A stretch of 64,000 bases of DNA from the NCBI GenBank assembly GCA_902834555.1, contig CADFJN010000007.1, forward strand, positions 62,001 to 126,000, given 5' to 3'. How positions within the stretch are numbered: position 1 is the stretch's first letter; the number at the start of each line of letters is the position of its first letter. Below are positions 40,834 to 49,532 of the stretch, one piece after another. The notes beneath the pieces were generated by a model. It was not told where the DNA came from, ran no database searches, and worked only from the letters and a program-made list of their open reading frames with translations. The translations under genes and the position numbers were made by a program. Source of the DNA: Atopobiaceae bacterium. Lineage in GTDB: Bacteria; Actinomycetota; Coriobacteriia; Coriobacteriales; Atopobiaceae.

Positions 40834-42147
40834 TTACGAAAGAAGGAAGTAGACGAGGAAGGCAGCAGTAGCAACCCACATAAGAGGCTTGATCTTCTTG
40901 CTACGGCCGGTAACCAAGGCAACGATAACGTAAGCGATGAAGCCCATACCGATACCGTTGGAGATCGAGTATGTGAGGGGGATGCCCGCGATGACCATGA
41001 ACGCCGGGAATCCCTCGAGAAGATCAGCCCAATCAATGTCAACGACGTCAGTCATCATGAGGAAGCCTACGATAACGAGGGCGCCGCAGGTTGCCGCACT
41101 GCTCACGATGGAAATGACCGGGGCGAAGAACGCGGCAATAATGAAGAGGATGCCGGTGAAGACGGAGGTAAGGCCAGTGCGCCCTCCGTCAGCCGCACCA
41201 GAGGCGGACTCGACGAAGGTCGTGATTGAAGAGGCGCCGACAAGACCGCCAACGGCTGCTGCGGCGGAGTCTGCAATCAGGATTTCGCGGATGTTCTCGA
41301 CTGTGCCGTCCTCGTTGAGAAACTCGCCCTGCTTAGCGACAGCCATAGCGGTTCCCATGGTGTCAAAGAAGTCGGACATCATAAGGGAGAACGCAAAGAC
41401 AAGAAGAATCGGCGTGGTAAGCACCTTTACCACAGCGACGGTACCGGTGGAGTCCGTCATAAAGGGAGCGCCAAAGGACGAGAAGTCGAGTGCAGAGACA
41501 ATGCCTGCGGGCATCTGCGTGACGCCAAGTGGGATTCCGCAGAGAACGGCGATGATGATGCCAATGAGAATGGAGCCCTTTACGTTCATCGCATAAAGGA
41601 TAACCGTGGCAACGATAGAGATAAGGCCCACGAGGAACTGGGGGCTCGTCACATCACCAAAGGCAACCATCGTAGACTCGTTGGCAACAATGATGCCACC
41701 GTCGGCAAGGCCAATCATTGCAATGAAGATGCCAAGGCCTACGGAGATGGCATGACGAAGCGAGACGGGAATGGCATCCATGATGGCCTCGCGTAGGCCA
41801 CAGAGAACCAAGATGAGAATGGCGCAGCCTTCGACAAAGATGACGGCCATCGAGACCTGCCAGTCTGCACCATTCAAGGCGGCAAGCGTGAATGCGACAA
41901 CTGCATTGATACCCATACCAGAGGCGCAGGCAAGAGGCCTATTGGAGAAAATGCCCATGAAGATGGTCATGATACCTGCGCCAACACAGGTTGAAGTGAC
42001 CGCTGCGCTCATTGGAACGCCGGCCGCAGCGAGCAGAGACGGGTTAACGGCGATGATGTACGCCATGGCAAGGAAGGTCGTGAGGCCGGCACGAAGCTCC
42101 TGACCCGCTGACGAACCTCTTTCCCCAAACTTGAAAAACTTCTCCAT
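40834..42147 (-). CDS. NCS2 purine permease (AzgA/PbuG-like)
   Basis: 437 aa, about 12-13 membrane helices. AzgA-type features: TTFLAMAYIIAVNPSLLA near the N-terminus, ACASGMGINAVVAFT, SDFFDTMGTAM and SSITTFVESASGAADGGRTG. The group imports hypoxanthine, guanine or adenine. ATG 42147 is preferred to 42156 because AAAGG lies 9 nt upstream. Separate transcript from the UraA-like gene (terminator between); no purine riboswitch fold was seen in the 91-bp leader. Confidence 0.92.
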   Translation of the reverse strand: MEKFFKFGERGSSAGQELRAGLTTFLAMAYIIAVNPSLLAAAGVPMSAAVTSTCVGAGIMTIFMGIFSNRPLACASGMGINAVVAFTLAALNGADWQVSMAVIFVEGCAILILVLCGLREAIMDAIPVSLRHAISVGLGIFIAMIGLADGGIIVANESTMVAFGDVTSPQFLVGLISIVATVILYAMNVKGSILIGIIIAVLCGIPLGVTQMPAGIVSALDFSSFGAPFMTDSTGTVAVVKVLTTPILLVFAFSLMMSDFFDTMGTAMAVAKQGEFLNEDGTVENIREILIADSAAAAVGGLVGASSITTFVESASGAADGGRTGLTSVFTGILFIIAAFFAPVISIVSSAATCGALVIVGFLMMTDVVDIDWADLLEGFPAFMVIAGIPLTYSISNGIGMGFIAYVIVALVTGRSKKIKPLMWVATAAFLVYFLLS

Positions 42148-42238
42148 GCTTCCCATCCTTTCTACTCAAAAGCCAGGGACAGAAGAACCAGCCGCAGCAC
42201 AAACGGTCTAAAGAAGGCAAAAAGGACACGAAACGGGC

Positions 42239-42685
42239 CTAGACTCCGCTGGAACCAAATCCGCCAGAGCCCCGATCGGTCTCGTCGAGCTTGTCTACCT
42301 CCTGGAGACGAACAACGGGAACCTGCTGAATGACAAGCTGGGCAATCCTCTCGCCCCGTTGGATGTGAATGCTCTTGGATGGATCGAGATTGATTGCACA
42401 GACCTTGAGCTCGCCACGATAGTGAGAATCGATGAGTCCAGGGGTGTTTGCCATGGAAAGGCCCTCGCGCAAAGCAAGCCCGCTTCGAGGTTGAACGAAG
42501 CCGGCGTATCCCTCTGGTATTGCAATGGCGAGGCCAGTGCCCACGAGCCTGCGCTCAAAGGGCGCAAGCGTGACATCCTCGTTTGACCTAAGGTCAAGGC
42601 CAGCGTCACCCTCATAGGCGTAGCTGGGAAGCTCTACAGATGGGTCAAGGCGCTTAATGGGGAGCGCCACGTTGTACTCTGTCAT
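42239..42685 (-). CDS. dut: dUTP diphosphatase
   Basis: 148 aa trimeric dUTPase. The five motifs are present: GDAGLDL, PRSGLA, GLIDSHYRGELKV, RIAQLV and the C-terminal glycine-rich arm RGSGGFGSSG. It hydrolyses dUTP to dUMP and limits uracil in DNA. Start codon overlaps the nrdR stop (ATGA), so it is coupled to nrdR. Confidence 0.96.
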   Translation of the reverse strand: MTEYNVALPIKRLDPSVELPSYAYEGDAGLDLRSNEDVTLAPFERRLVGTGLAIAIPEGYAGFVQPRSGLALREGLSMANTPGLIDSHYRGELKVCAINLDPSKSIHIQRGERIAQLVIQQVPVVRLQEVDKLDETDRGSGGFGSSGV

Positions 42686-43131
42686 TTGTTGAGGCTCCTC
42701 AACTCCTCGCTGAACTCGTCTACATCCTTGAAATCCCGATACACCGAAGCGAAGCGTATGTATGCGACCTTGTCCACGTTTACAAGACGCTTTAAAACCA
42801 TGCTCCCGAGGTCATGAGAGGCAACCTCATTAACACCTTCATCACGAAGCTCCGACTCGATATCATCAATAAGCCCATCAAGGGCCTCTACAGGAACGCT
42901 TCGTTTTACCGTAGCCGCCAAGAGACCTCGCATGAGCTTTTGCCTGTCAAACGTCTCCTTACGACCATCCTTCTTGACGACCAGGAGGGGCATTTCTTCG
43001 CGGCGCTCATACGTAGTGAACCGGTATCCACACTTGACGCACTCGCGTCTACGGCGGATAGCATCGTTGCTCTCGGATGGCCTCGAGTCAACAACCTTGG
43101 ATTCCTCACACCCGCATTTTGGACAGCGCAT
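42682..43131 (-). CDS. nrdR: Transcriptional repressor NrdR
   Basis: 149 aa. N-terminal zinc ribbon with MRCPKCGC and CVKCGYRF, then an ATP-cone domain (PLLVVKKDGRKETFDRQKLM). It senses (d)ATP and represses ribonucleotide reductase genes. ATG 43131 has AGGAGG 5 nt upstream. Pairing with dut links dNTP regulation and sanitation. A possible NrdR-box-like dyad lies upstream at 43164. Confidence 0.96.
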   Translation of the reverse strand: MRCPKCGCEESKVVDSRPSESNDAIRRRRECVKCGYRFTTYERREEMPLLVVKKDGRKETFDRQKLMRGLLAATVKRSVPVEALDGLIDDIESELRDEGVNEVASHDLGSMVLKRLVNVDKVAYIRFASVYRDFKDVDEFSEELRSLNK

Positions 43132-43163
43132 CAAACCTCCTAATTGATTCAACTAGGAACTTA

Positions 43164-43174
43164 ACACAAAGTGT
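43164..43174. promoter_or_regulatory. NrdR-box-like dyad upstream of nrdR
   Basis: ACACAAAGTGT is an 11-bp dyad similar to half of the NrdR box (ACAC...GTGT) but with a shorter centre than the consensus, 33 bp before the nrdR start. Possible autoregulatory site. Confidence 0.3.
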
Positions 43175-43288
43175 CCAAAATTCCACCACAAAGATGATCG
43201 CGAAACCAAACTGGAAAAGAACACCGGATAGTAGCGCAGAAACAATAACCAAACAAAATGGTTGCACCGAGCGCAAAGAACGCGCGCA

Positions 43289-43741
43289 TTACCTTGAGGC
43301 GGGAACCATGATGACTTGGCCGGGCTGCAGGACAGACGATTCAAGAGAGTTTTTCTCGGAAATCCACTTTGCGAGCTCTGACGTGCTATAGCCATCGACC
43401 TGATGCTGAGCAGCGAGGCCCCAGACAGAATCTCCAGCCTCGACAACGACCTCCTGAGAGGGAATTGTTGACAATGCCGTGCTAAGCCGAGCCGAGACAG
43501 CCGCATTGCTCGCCATAAGCGCGGAAAATAGACCGATGGCGACCATGAGAGTGCATGCTGCAACCGTGACGGCCTCTCTGCCCGTGAGACGCGATTGCGG
43601 GCAGCTCTCAGCGCGAACAACACGCTGCACACCCGTAGTGGATTTACGAGCTTCTCCGCCCTCGTAAAGCGTGAGCATGGGATACGAAGGAACGAGAGCG
43701 GAAGAACCCTCGGTGTCATACATGTGGTTGGTGCTTGCCAT
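43289..43741 (-). CDS. LysM-domain membrane protein (YneA-like SOS division inhibitor candidate)
   Basis: 150 aa. Layout: cytoplasmic N-terminus (~55 residues), one membrane helix (AVTVAACTLMVAIGLFSALM), then a C-terminal LysM domain (EVVVEAGDSVWGLAAQH to LQPGQVIMVPAS). Divergent from lexA with three SOS boxes between, as for yneA in Bacillus, whose product blocks septation during SOS. The N-terminus is longer than in YneA, so equivalence is inferred. ATG 43741 is set by GAGGGGAG upstream; the frame is open further without a ribosome-binding site. Confidence 0.75.
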   Translation of the reverse strand: MASTNHMYDTEGSSALVPSYPMLTLYEGGEARKSTTGVQRVVRAESCPQSRLTGREAVTVAACTLMVAIGLFSALMASNAAVSARLSTALSTIPSQEVVVEAGDSVWGLAAQHQVDGYSTSELAKWISEKNSLESSVLQPGQVIMVPASR

Positions 43742-43821
43742 AACGCGCTCCCCTCTGTTGTGCTTGCCGGGACCTTTATAACGGTCGCGCGGGACGTTAA
43801 TAAGCACCTTGCGTTTGAGAC

Positions 43822-43835
43822 CGAACATCTGTACT
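43822..43835. promoter_or_regulatory. SOS (LexA) box 1
   Basis: CGAACATCTGTACT fits the Gram-positive LexA box CGAACRNRYGTTYG with mismatches in the right half; nearest to the LysM gene. Confidence 0.5.
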
Positions 43836-43846
43836 CTAGTATCAAC

Positions 43847-43859
43847 GTACAATTGTTCG
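43847..43859. promoter_or_regulatory. SOS (LexA) box 2
   Basis: Read on the minus strand, CGAACAATTGTAC matches the LexA box with one or two deviations in the right half. Confidence 0.6.
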
Positions 43860-43873
43860 TGTCAAGCATAATA

Positions 43874-43887
43874 CGAACATTTGTTTG
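43874..43887. promoter_or_regulatory. SOS (LexA) box 3
   Basis: CGAACATTTGTTTG matches the LexA box consensus almost fully; it sits 50 bp before the lexA start codon, implying autoregulation. Confidence 0.85.
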
Positions 43888-43936
43888 CCGAAAATTGCCC
43901 AAGTGGGTATCATGAAGACGCGCGAAAGGAGACGCC

Positions 43937-44599
43937 ATGTCCAGGGGAAAGCTCAGCAAACGCCAAAGGGCCATCTATGACTTCATCTGCACTTATACAG
44001 ACGAGCACGGCTATCCCCCCTCAGTCAGGGAGATTGGTTCAGCTGTTGGGCTTGCCTCGCCTTCAACTGTTCATATGCACCTCAAAGTTCTGGAGGAGAT
44101 GGGTCTTATAAGCAGGGACCCAAAGAAGCCGCGTACGATTGAGGTTGTTCCAAACAAGGAGGTTTCCGAGGACGGATGTGCCCAAACAAAAATCGTCCCC
44201 GTGGAGGAGGACCTAGACAATAACGCCATCACGCTTCCCCTTGTTGGTCGCGTGGCTGCAGGCGTGCCCATCCTCGCCGAGCAAAATGTTGAGGAGACGC
44301 TTACGCTTCCCACCAGCATCGTAGGTGATGCCAGCTCCTTCATCCTACGCGTCAAGGGCGAGTCGATGATCAATGCTGGAATCTTTGACGGTGATTACAT
44401 TGTTGTGAAGCAGCAGCAGGACGCCCACGACGGTGAGATTGTTGTTGCTCTTATCGATGACTCTGCAACAGTAAAGACCTTCTATCGCGAGAAGGACCGG
44501 ATTCGCCTTCAGCCCGAGAATGACCATATGAGTCCTATCTACGTTGACAACCCGGTTATCCTTGGCCGCGTGACAGCGCTTATCCGCGCCATATCGTAG
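43937..44599 (+). CDS. lexA: LexA repressor
   Basis: 220 aa. N-terminal winged helix (KLSKRQRAIYDFICTYTDEH, YPPSVREIGSAVGLASPSTV), self-cleavage site Ala-Gly in GRVAAGVPI (~106/107), catalytic Ser in VKGESMI and Lys in ATVKTFY. RecA filaments trigger its autocleavage, de-repressing SOS genes including itself, the LysM gene and recA (SOS boxes seen at all). AAAGGAG precedes the ATG. Confidence 0.97.
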   Translation: MSRGKLSKRQRAIYDFICTYTDEHGYPPSVREIGSAVGLASPSTVHMHLKVLEEMGLISRDPKKPRTIEVVPNKEVSEDGCAQTKIVPVEEDLDNNAITLPLVGRVAAGVPILAEQNVEETLTLPTSIVGDASSFILRVKGESMINAGIFDGDYIVVKQQQDAHDGEIVVALIDDSATVKTFYREKDRIRLQPENDHMSPIYVDNPVILGRVTALIRAIS

Positions 44600-44607
44600 G
44601 TTTGACA

Positions 44608-45396
44608 ATGGCAAATGGCCGCTCAAGTTATGCCGCAAGTTCTGAAAGAGCAAAAAATGGTGCAAGGGGCCAGCATGGGAGAATAGGCGTCTTCGATGCC
44701 ATACGCGGTTTCTCCGTCATTTCGATGATGCTCTTTCACCTCTGCTATGACCTGCGTTTTCTAGCGGGGGTAAATCTCGCGTGGTTTGCCCCTCCCCTAC
44801 AGGATATCTGGCGCGCGAGCATCTCGTGGACGTTTCTCTTTGTCGCCGGCTGCATGTGCTCGCTTTCGAGAAACAATCTCAAGCGCGGCCTAATGTACGG
44901 TGCTGTTGCGGTGGCAATCTATGCGGTAACGGCATTTGCTGATGTGGATACGCCCATCTCATTCGGCATCATCTTCTGCATGTCAGCATGCACGCTTGTG
45001 GCGTGGCTACTCGAGAAGCTCCACTGCATGCCACAAGGCCCCGCAGCTGCAGCCATACTCATTGTTTGCTTTGTCATTATCCTTGGGATTCCCTCGGGAA
45101 CCATGGGAGTTGGCCCGCTCTCGCTAGAGCTTCCGAAGTCGCTCTATTCCCTTCCTGACCTTGCTTGGCTCGGCATTCCTGGCCCCGGCTTTGAGTCTGG
45201 AGACTATTATCCTCTTCTCCCCTACGCACTCATGTACTTGGCCGGTGCATCAATAGGTAGTTGGCTCACGGACAGAGACTATCCCAGATGGGCTCAGGAC
45301 GCCTACGTTCCCGTGCTCAACTTTGTGGGACGTCACGCTCTCGTCGTCTATGTAATTCACCAGCCTATTTTGCTGCTTCTCACTGGTGTGGTGTAG
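44608..45396 (+). CDS. DUF1624 (heparan-alpha-glucosaminide N-acetyltransferase-like) membrane protein
   Basis: About 262 aa, seven or so membrane helices. Family signs: RIGVFDAIRGFSVISMMLFH followed by a CYDLRF segment, WTFLFVAGCMCSLS and a final HALVVYVIHQPIL. Members are acyltransferase-like proteins of mostly unknown substrate, perhaps acetylating cell-surface sugars. ATG 44608 is chosen (TTG 44602 also possible); it starts 8 nt after lexA and probably shares its transcript, so may be mildly SOS-linked. Its 3' end overlaps the convergent hflX by 17 bp. Confidence 0.8.
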   Translation: MANGRSSYAASSERAKNGARGQHGRIGVFDAIRGFSVISMMLFHLCYDLRFLAGVNLAWFAPPLQDIWRASISWTFLFVAGCMCSLSRNNLKRGLMYGAVAVAIYAVTAFADVDTPISFGIIFCMSACTLVAWLLEKLHCMPQGPAAAAILIVCFVIILGIPSGTMGVGPLSLELPKSLYSLPDLAWLGIPGPGFESGDYYPLLPYALMYLAGASIGSWLTDRDYPRWAQDAYVPVLNFVGRHALVVYVIHQPILLLLTGVV

Positions 45397-46720
45397 GAGC
45401 GGTAACATCCCAGGACCCAAATTCGTCATCGGGGACCATATAGGGCGCAAGGGTAGAGCGCATCCTTTCCGAGGCGCTCACCGTAGCCAAAAGGCCATTC
45501 TCGGTATAAACCTCACGTATGATCTGGCACCGTTCATGGACCATCTTCATGAGAATGCCTTTGGAGAATGGCACCAAGACGGTAATCGTGGCATCTCCAC
45601 GCGAGGCTTCACGTGCTACGCGATAGAGCAGGCCGGAGAAGCCAGTCCCCTCTCGCGCGGAAATGGAAACCGCATCTGGATGCCGGGCTTGGAGATCGGT
45701 GAGGGCCTCTGGGGTGAGGAGGTCGCACTTGTTGAGGACAAGTACGGTGGGAATCTGGTTTGCGCCGATCTCGTCCAGAACAGAGCGAACGGCACGTATC
45801 TGGCGCTCAACCCCTGGATCCGAAGCATCTGCAACAAGAAGAATGAGGTCAGCGGCGCGCACCTCTGCCAGCGTGGATTTAAATGCCTCAACGAGCGTTG
45901 TCGGGAGCTTCTGGATGAACCCAACGGTATCGGTAAGAGTGACCTTACGCCCCTCTTCAAGCTCAATCGAGCGCGTTGTGGGATCGAGCGTGGCAAATAG
46001 CTCGTTTCGCACGTAGACATCAGATCCCGTGAGGGCATTGAGGAGCGTCGATTTACCCGCGTTGGTATAGCCCGAAAGAGCAACGCGATAGACCCCCGAG
46101 TCCCAGCGAGCCTTAGACTGTACCTCTCGCCTGGTCTCGAGACGCACAAGCTCATCGCGAAGCGTCGAGATACGCTTGCGCACGAGCCGACGATCAACCT
46201 CGAGCTGGCTCTCGCCCTGCCCAAAACGCGAGCCGATCCCTCCTCGCGTCTGCTCCCCCACTAGGTGGCTCCACATTCCGCGCAACCGGGGCAGGACATA
46301 CTGAAGCTGCGCAAGCTGAACCTGCAGGCGTCCCTCGCGAGTTGTCGCATGCACACCAAAGATGTCAAGGATGAGCGCCGTGCGGTCGATGATCTTGACT
46401 GGTTCGCCTACGATCTTCTCGAGGTTGGACTGTTGCGATGGCGTGAGCTCATCATCAAAGATCACTACATCAGCATCAAGGTTGTGCACGTAGGAAACAA
46501 GTTCCTCAACTTTGCCCTTACCAATGAACGTGCGCGGCACCGGTGCGTCAAGGTGCTGCGTAAGCGTAAGGACAACGTCTGCGCCATCTGTGTCGGCAAG
46601 TCGCCCAAGCTCAGCCATGGATTCTTCAAGCGTCCAATCGGCATTCCTACCAAAATCGACGCCAACGAGGATGGCCCTCTCTCGCACGGGAGCCGTTGAC
46701 CTTGGCTCAAAGCGAGCCAT
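45380..46720 (-). CDS. hflX: GTPase HflX
   Basis: 446 aa. HflX N-terminal domain (TFIGKGKVEELVSYV, DDELTPSQQSNLEK, the RTALILDIFGVHATTREGRL helix), glycine-rich GIGSRFGQGESQLE, then a G domain: G1 GYTNAGKST, G3 DTVGF, G4 NKCD. It binds and splits stalled or hibernating ribosomes. ATG 46720 follows GGGGAGG. Last gene of the miaB-miaA-hflX run. Confidence 0.95.
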   Translation of the reverse strand: MARFEPRSTAPVRERAILVGVDFGRNADWTLEESMAELGRLADTDGADVVLTLTQHLDAPVPRTFIGKGKVEELVSYVHNLDADVVIFDDELTPSQQSNLEKIVGEPVKIIDRTALILDIFGVHATTREGRLQVQLAQLQYVLPRLRGMWSHLVGEQTRGGIGSRFGQGESQLEVDRRLVRKRISTLRDELVRLETRREVQSKARWDSGVYRVALSGYTNAGKSTLLNALTGSDVYVRNELFATLDPTTRSIELEEGRKVTLTDTVGFIQKLPTTLVEAFKSTLAEVRAADLILLVADASDPGVERQIRAVRSVLDEIGANQIPTVLVLNKCDLLTPEALTDLQARHPDAVSISAREGTGFSGLLYRVAREASRGDATITVLVPFSKGILMKMVHERCQIIREVYTENGLLATVSASERMRSTLAPYMVPDDEFGSWDVTAPTPHQ

Positions 46721-46722
46721 AG

Positions 46723-47697
46723 CTACCTCCCCTCTTGCGCCATGTGGACCTGGCTGCCAGCAAGCCCAAGCGCATCTCCCACAATGCAATTGCAGGCTTG
46801 GCTGGCCCCCATCTCATCGACATCAATCCATCTGGCGCGTCCATCCCTTTTGAGCCAGGAGAGTTGTCGCTTGGCGTAGTGGCGAGTACGGCGCTTAATC
46901 TCGTCTTTTGCCTCTGCAAGCGTGGAATTGCCAGCAAGTGCAGAGAGCACCTCTTTATATCCGATTGCCTGACCTGCCGTATGAGAACAATCCAAGCCGC
47001 AGGAGGCAAGCTCACGAACCTCGTCAACGAGCCCAGCTTCAAACATATTATCGACGCGCTTGTCGATGCGTTGATAGAGCTGTTCACGTGGCATGGAGAT
47101 GGCCCAGATTCGAGCATCGTAGTGAGGGATTCTACGTCTAAGGCCCTCGTGGTTCTGGGCATAGCTCACACCTTCGTCGAGCATCTCAAGGGCGCGGACG
47201 CAACGCCGCACGTTGTTGGGATGAATAAGCTCGGCGCTCTTGGGATCGCGCTCGGCAAGGAGGTCATGAAGCGCTATGGCACCCTTCTCAGCGGCGATAC
47301 GCTCGTACTTCCGTCGCCGCTCATCTCCAATCTCGCCCGAGGGGAATTCCATCTCATCGATGACCGCGTCCAGATAGAGGCCAGTGCCTCCGCAGAGGAC
47401 AGGAACAAGACCGCGTGCGAGTAAACCGTCCACGCAGGAGCGGGCATCTTGCTGGAAGCGTTGGACCGAGTAGTCCTCGTCAACGTTGGCCACGTCGACC
47501 ATGAGCAGGGGCACGCGCCTCTCGGCAGGAGGCGTCTTTGCAGTCCCCAAGTCCATTCCACGGTACACTTGCATGGCATCAACCGAGACAACTGAAGACC
47601 CGAGCTTCTGGGCAACGAGTTCGGAAAGCGCGCTCTTGCCAGAGGCGGTAGGTCCAACGATGCAGACAACACGCCCCGAAGTAGCAGGCTTGCTCAC
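46723..47697 (-). CDS. miaA: tRNA dimethylallyltransferase
   Basis: 324 aa. P-loop VGPTASGKSALS, catalytic Asp in SVDAMQVYRGMDLGTAK, and the LCGGTGLYLDAV motif. It adds the dimethylallyl group to A37 of tRNAs reading UNN codons, the substrate of MiaB. ATG overlaps the miaB stop by 4 nt; hflX starts 2 nt after its stop. Confidence 0.96.
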   Translation of the reverse strand: MSKPATSGRVVCIVGPTASGKSALSELVAQKLGSSVVSVDAMQVYRGMDLGTAKTPPAERRVPLLMVDVANVDEDYSVQRFQQDARSCVDGLLARGLVPVLCGGTGLYLDAVIDEMEFPSGEIGDERRRKYERIAAEKGAIALHDLLAERDPKSAELIHPNNVRRCVRALEMLDEGVSYAQNHEGLRRRIPHYDARIWAISMPREQLYQRIDKRVDNMFEAGLVDEVRELASCGLDCSHTAGQAIGYKEVLSALAGNSTLAEAKDEIKRRTRHYAKRQLSWLKRDGRARWIDVDEMGASQACNCIVGDALGLAGSQVHMAQEGR

Positions 47698-49067
47698 GAA
47701 AGGCCGCCCTCGACGGAGCCGCGCAGGTACCAGGTACGAGCCTCCTTGACGCGAACGCGTGCGATCTTGCCCACCGCATCTTGCGGGTTCATCCCAACAG
47801 GGAGCCGGAAGTGAACAGTCCTGTTCTTCTCGCTGTGACCAACCATGACAGAGTCGTCTCGCTTGGACGGCCCCTCCACCAGGACGCCAACGAGCTGCCC
47901 CAGGTCCTCCTGGTTGGCATCGTGGGCCTGCTGGGCGACCTGCTCGGCAAGTCGGTCAAAGCGATCCTGGATGACCTCGTGTGATGTGTTGTCAACCATC
48001 TTGGCGGCGGGGGTTCCAGGACGCGGCGAATAGATGAACGTGAAGGCAGAAGAGAAGCCAGCCTCATGCACGAGGGAGAGCGTTTCCTGGAAGTCTTCCT
48101 CGGTCTCGCCGGGGAAGCCAACGATGATGTCGGTGGAGAGCGCAATATCAGGGATTGCGGCGCGGAGACGTCCAACCAACGCCAGATACTCATCTCTCGT
48201 GTAGCTGCGATTCATCGCCTTGAGAACGCGCGTGGACCCCGATTGCACCGCCAGGTGGAGATGCGGCATCACGGCAGGGACCTCGGCCATGGCGGCGATG
48301 GTCTCGTCCGAGAGGTCCTTGGGGTTGCTCGAGGTGAAGCGGATGCGCTCGATGCCCGTCTCGCCGACTGCACGCAGGAGCTCGGCAAAGCGTGGCTCTC
48401 CGTAGATGTTCCTCCCGTAGGAGTTGACGTTTTGGCCGAGAAGGCAAATCTCACGAACGCCATCAGCCACGAGGAGGCGGCACTCCGCCACCACGCTCTC
48501 GATGGTGCGGCTGCGCTCACGACCACGAACATACGGGACGATGCAGTAGGTGCAGAAGTTGTTGCAGCCGCTCATGATGGGCACCCAAGCGTGGTAGCGC
48601 TCCGCACGGTGGCTGGGCAAATCGGTCGAGAAGCCCGTGCCAGGCTCTTCTGTGTCCACTTCGATGGCACCGGGCTGATCGCCAAAGGCCTCAGAGAGGA
48701 GTCTAGGGAGGCTTGCCAGGGCGCTTGTGCCAAATACCACGTCGACGTTGGGAATGTGGGCTCGCAGCCGCTCTCCGTCACGCTGCGCGATGCAGCCACC
48801 AACAGCGACGACACGCCTTCCGGAAGGAGGCGTGGGAGCAGAGACCATGGCAGACGCCTGACCATAGAGGCGCTGGTCCGCATTCTCGCGGACGCAACAC
48901 GTCATGTACACCACGATGTCAGCGTCATCGGGGCTTGCGACCTCGATGCAACCGCACGAGTCGAGAAGGCCTGAGACCCTCTCGGAATCGTGCATGTTCA
49001 TCTGGCAGCCGAAGGTCTTGATGCTGTACGTCTTGCCGACGAGCACCTGGGTGTCAGAAGATGCCAT
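47694..49067 (-). CDS. miaB: tRNA-2-methylthio-N6-dimethylallyladenosine synthase
   Basis: 457 aa radical-SAM methylthiotransferase. N-terminal UPF0004 domain with three cluster cysteines (TFGCQMN, MTCCVREN, VGGCIAQ), radical-SAM CNNFCTYC and a C-terminal TRAM domain. It converts i6A37 to ms2i6A37 using two 4Fe-4S clusters. Its ATG directly follows the spoVS stop. Confidence 0.96.
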   Translation of the reverse strand: MASSDTQVLVGKTYSIKTFGCQMNMHDSERVSGLLDSCGCIEVASPDDADIVVYMTCCVRENADQRLYGQASAMVSAPTPPSGRRVVAVGGCIAQRDGERLRAHIPNVDVVFGTSALASLPRLLSEAFGDQPGAIEVDTEEPGTGFSTDLPSHRAERYHAWVPIMSGCNNFCTYCIVPYVRGRERSRTIESVVAECRLLVADGVREICLLGQNVNSYGRNIYGEPRFAELLRAVGETGIERIRFTSSNPKDLSDETIAAMAEVPAVMPHLHLAVQSGSTRVLKAMNRSYTRDEYLALVGRLRAAIPDIALSTDIIVGFPGETEEDFQETLSLVHEAGFSSAFTFIYSPRPGTPAAKMVDNTSHEVIQDRFDRLAEQVAQQAHDANQEDLGQLVGVLVEGPSKRDDSVMVGHSEKNRTVHFRLPVGMNPQDAVGKIARVRVKEARTWYLRGSVEGGLS

Positions 49068-49385
49068 CTACGCGACCACTCCCCTGTCGTCCATAGCGTC
49101 TGCCGAGGTGCTTTGGGGCGTAAGCCTGTGGACGTAAACGGCAAAGCGGATTGCCGTGCGCTTCTCGCCCCCGATGTCGATGTCCGAGAACGTTGGCGCA
49201 CAGGAGATGTCAACACCGGTAGGGATGAGAAACCCACGTGCGATGGCAAGCGCCTTCACGGCCTGGTTGACCGCACCAGCTCCGACGCACTGCATGTTGA
49301 CGGGAACCCCGTCCTTAACCATGCCGGCAATTGCCCCGGCGACAGACGCCGGAGATGACTTGCTCGAGACCTTCAGAAAATCCAT
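49068..49385 (-). CDS. spoVS: Stage V sporulation protein S family
   Basis: 105 aa; the first ~85 residues are SpoVS: MDFLKVSSKSSPASVAGAIA, GAGAVNQAVKALAIARGF, PTGVDISCAPTF and GEKRTAIRFAVYV. The Alba-like fold suggests nucleic-acid binding. The organism is probably a non-sporeformer, so the role is not sporulation; the family is widespread outside sporeformers. A good promoter lies ~80 bp upstream. Confidence 0.93.
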   Translation of the reverse strand: MDFLKVSSKSSPASVAGAIAGMVKDGVPVNMQCVGAGAVNQAVKALAIARGFLIPTGVDISCAPTFSDIDIGGEKRTAIRFAVYVHRLTPQSTSADAMDDRGVVA

Positions 49386-49462
49386 GCTGTTGATGCTCCA
49401 ATGGTGCGGTGGTTATCGGTGTGGTGCGTTTGACTTCGCTGATGAGAGTTTATATAGCAACG

Positions 49463-49490
49463 ATTGTAATGTCCCAGCTAGCTAATGCAA
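49463..49490 (-). promoter_or_regulatory. Promoter of spoVS-miaB-miaA-hflX
   Basis: Minus strand: -35 TTGCAT (49485-49490), 16-bp spacer, -10 TACAAT (49463-49468), pointing to spoVS. Confidence 0.6.
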
Positions 49491-49532
49491 ATGCAAAGTG
49501 AAGCAAGCGGAGTGACAGATACACAAATACGT

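Noticed and set aside
49068..49385. SpoVS as evidence that the organism forms spores
   Set aside because: The family is widespread in non-sporeformers and no other sporulation-specific gene is present in the window.
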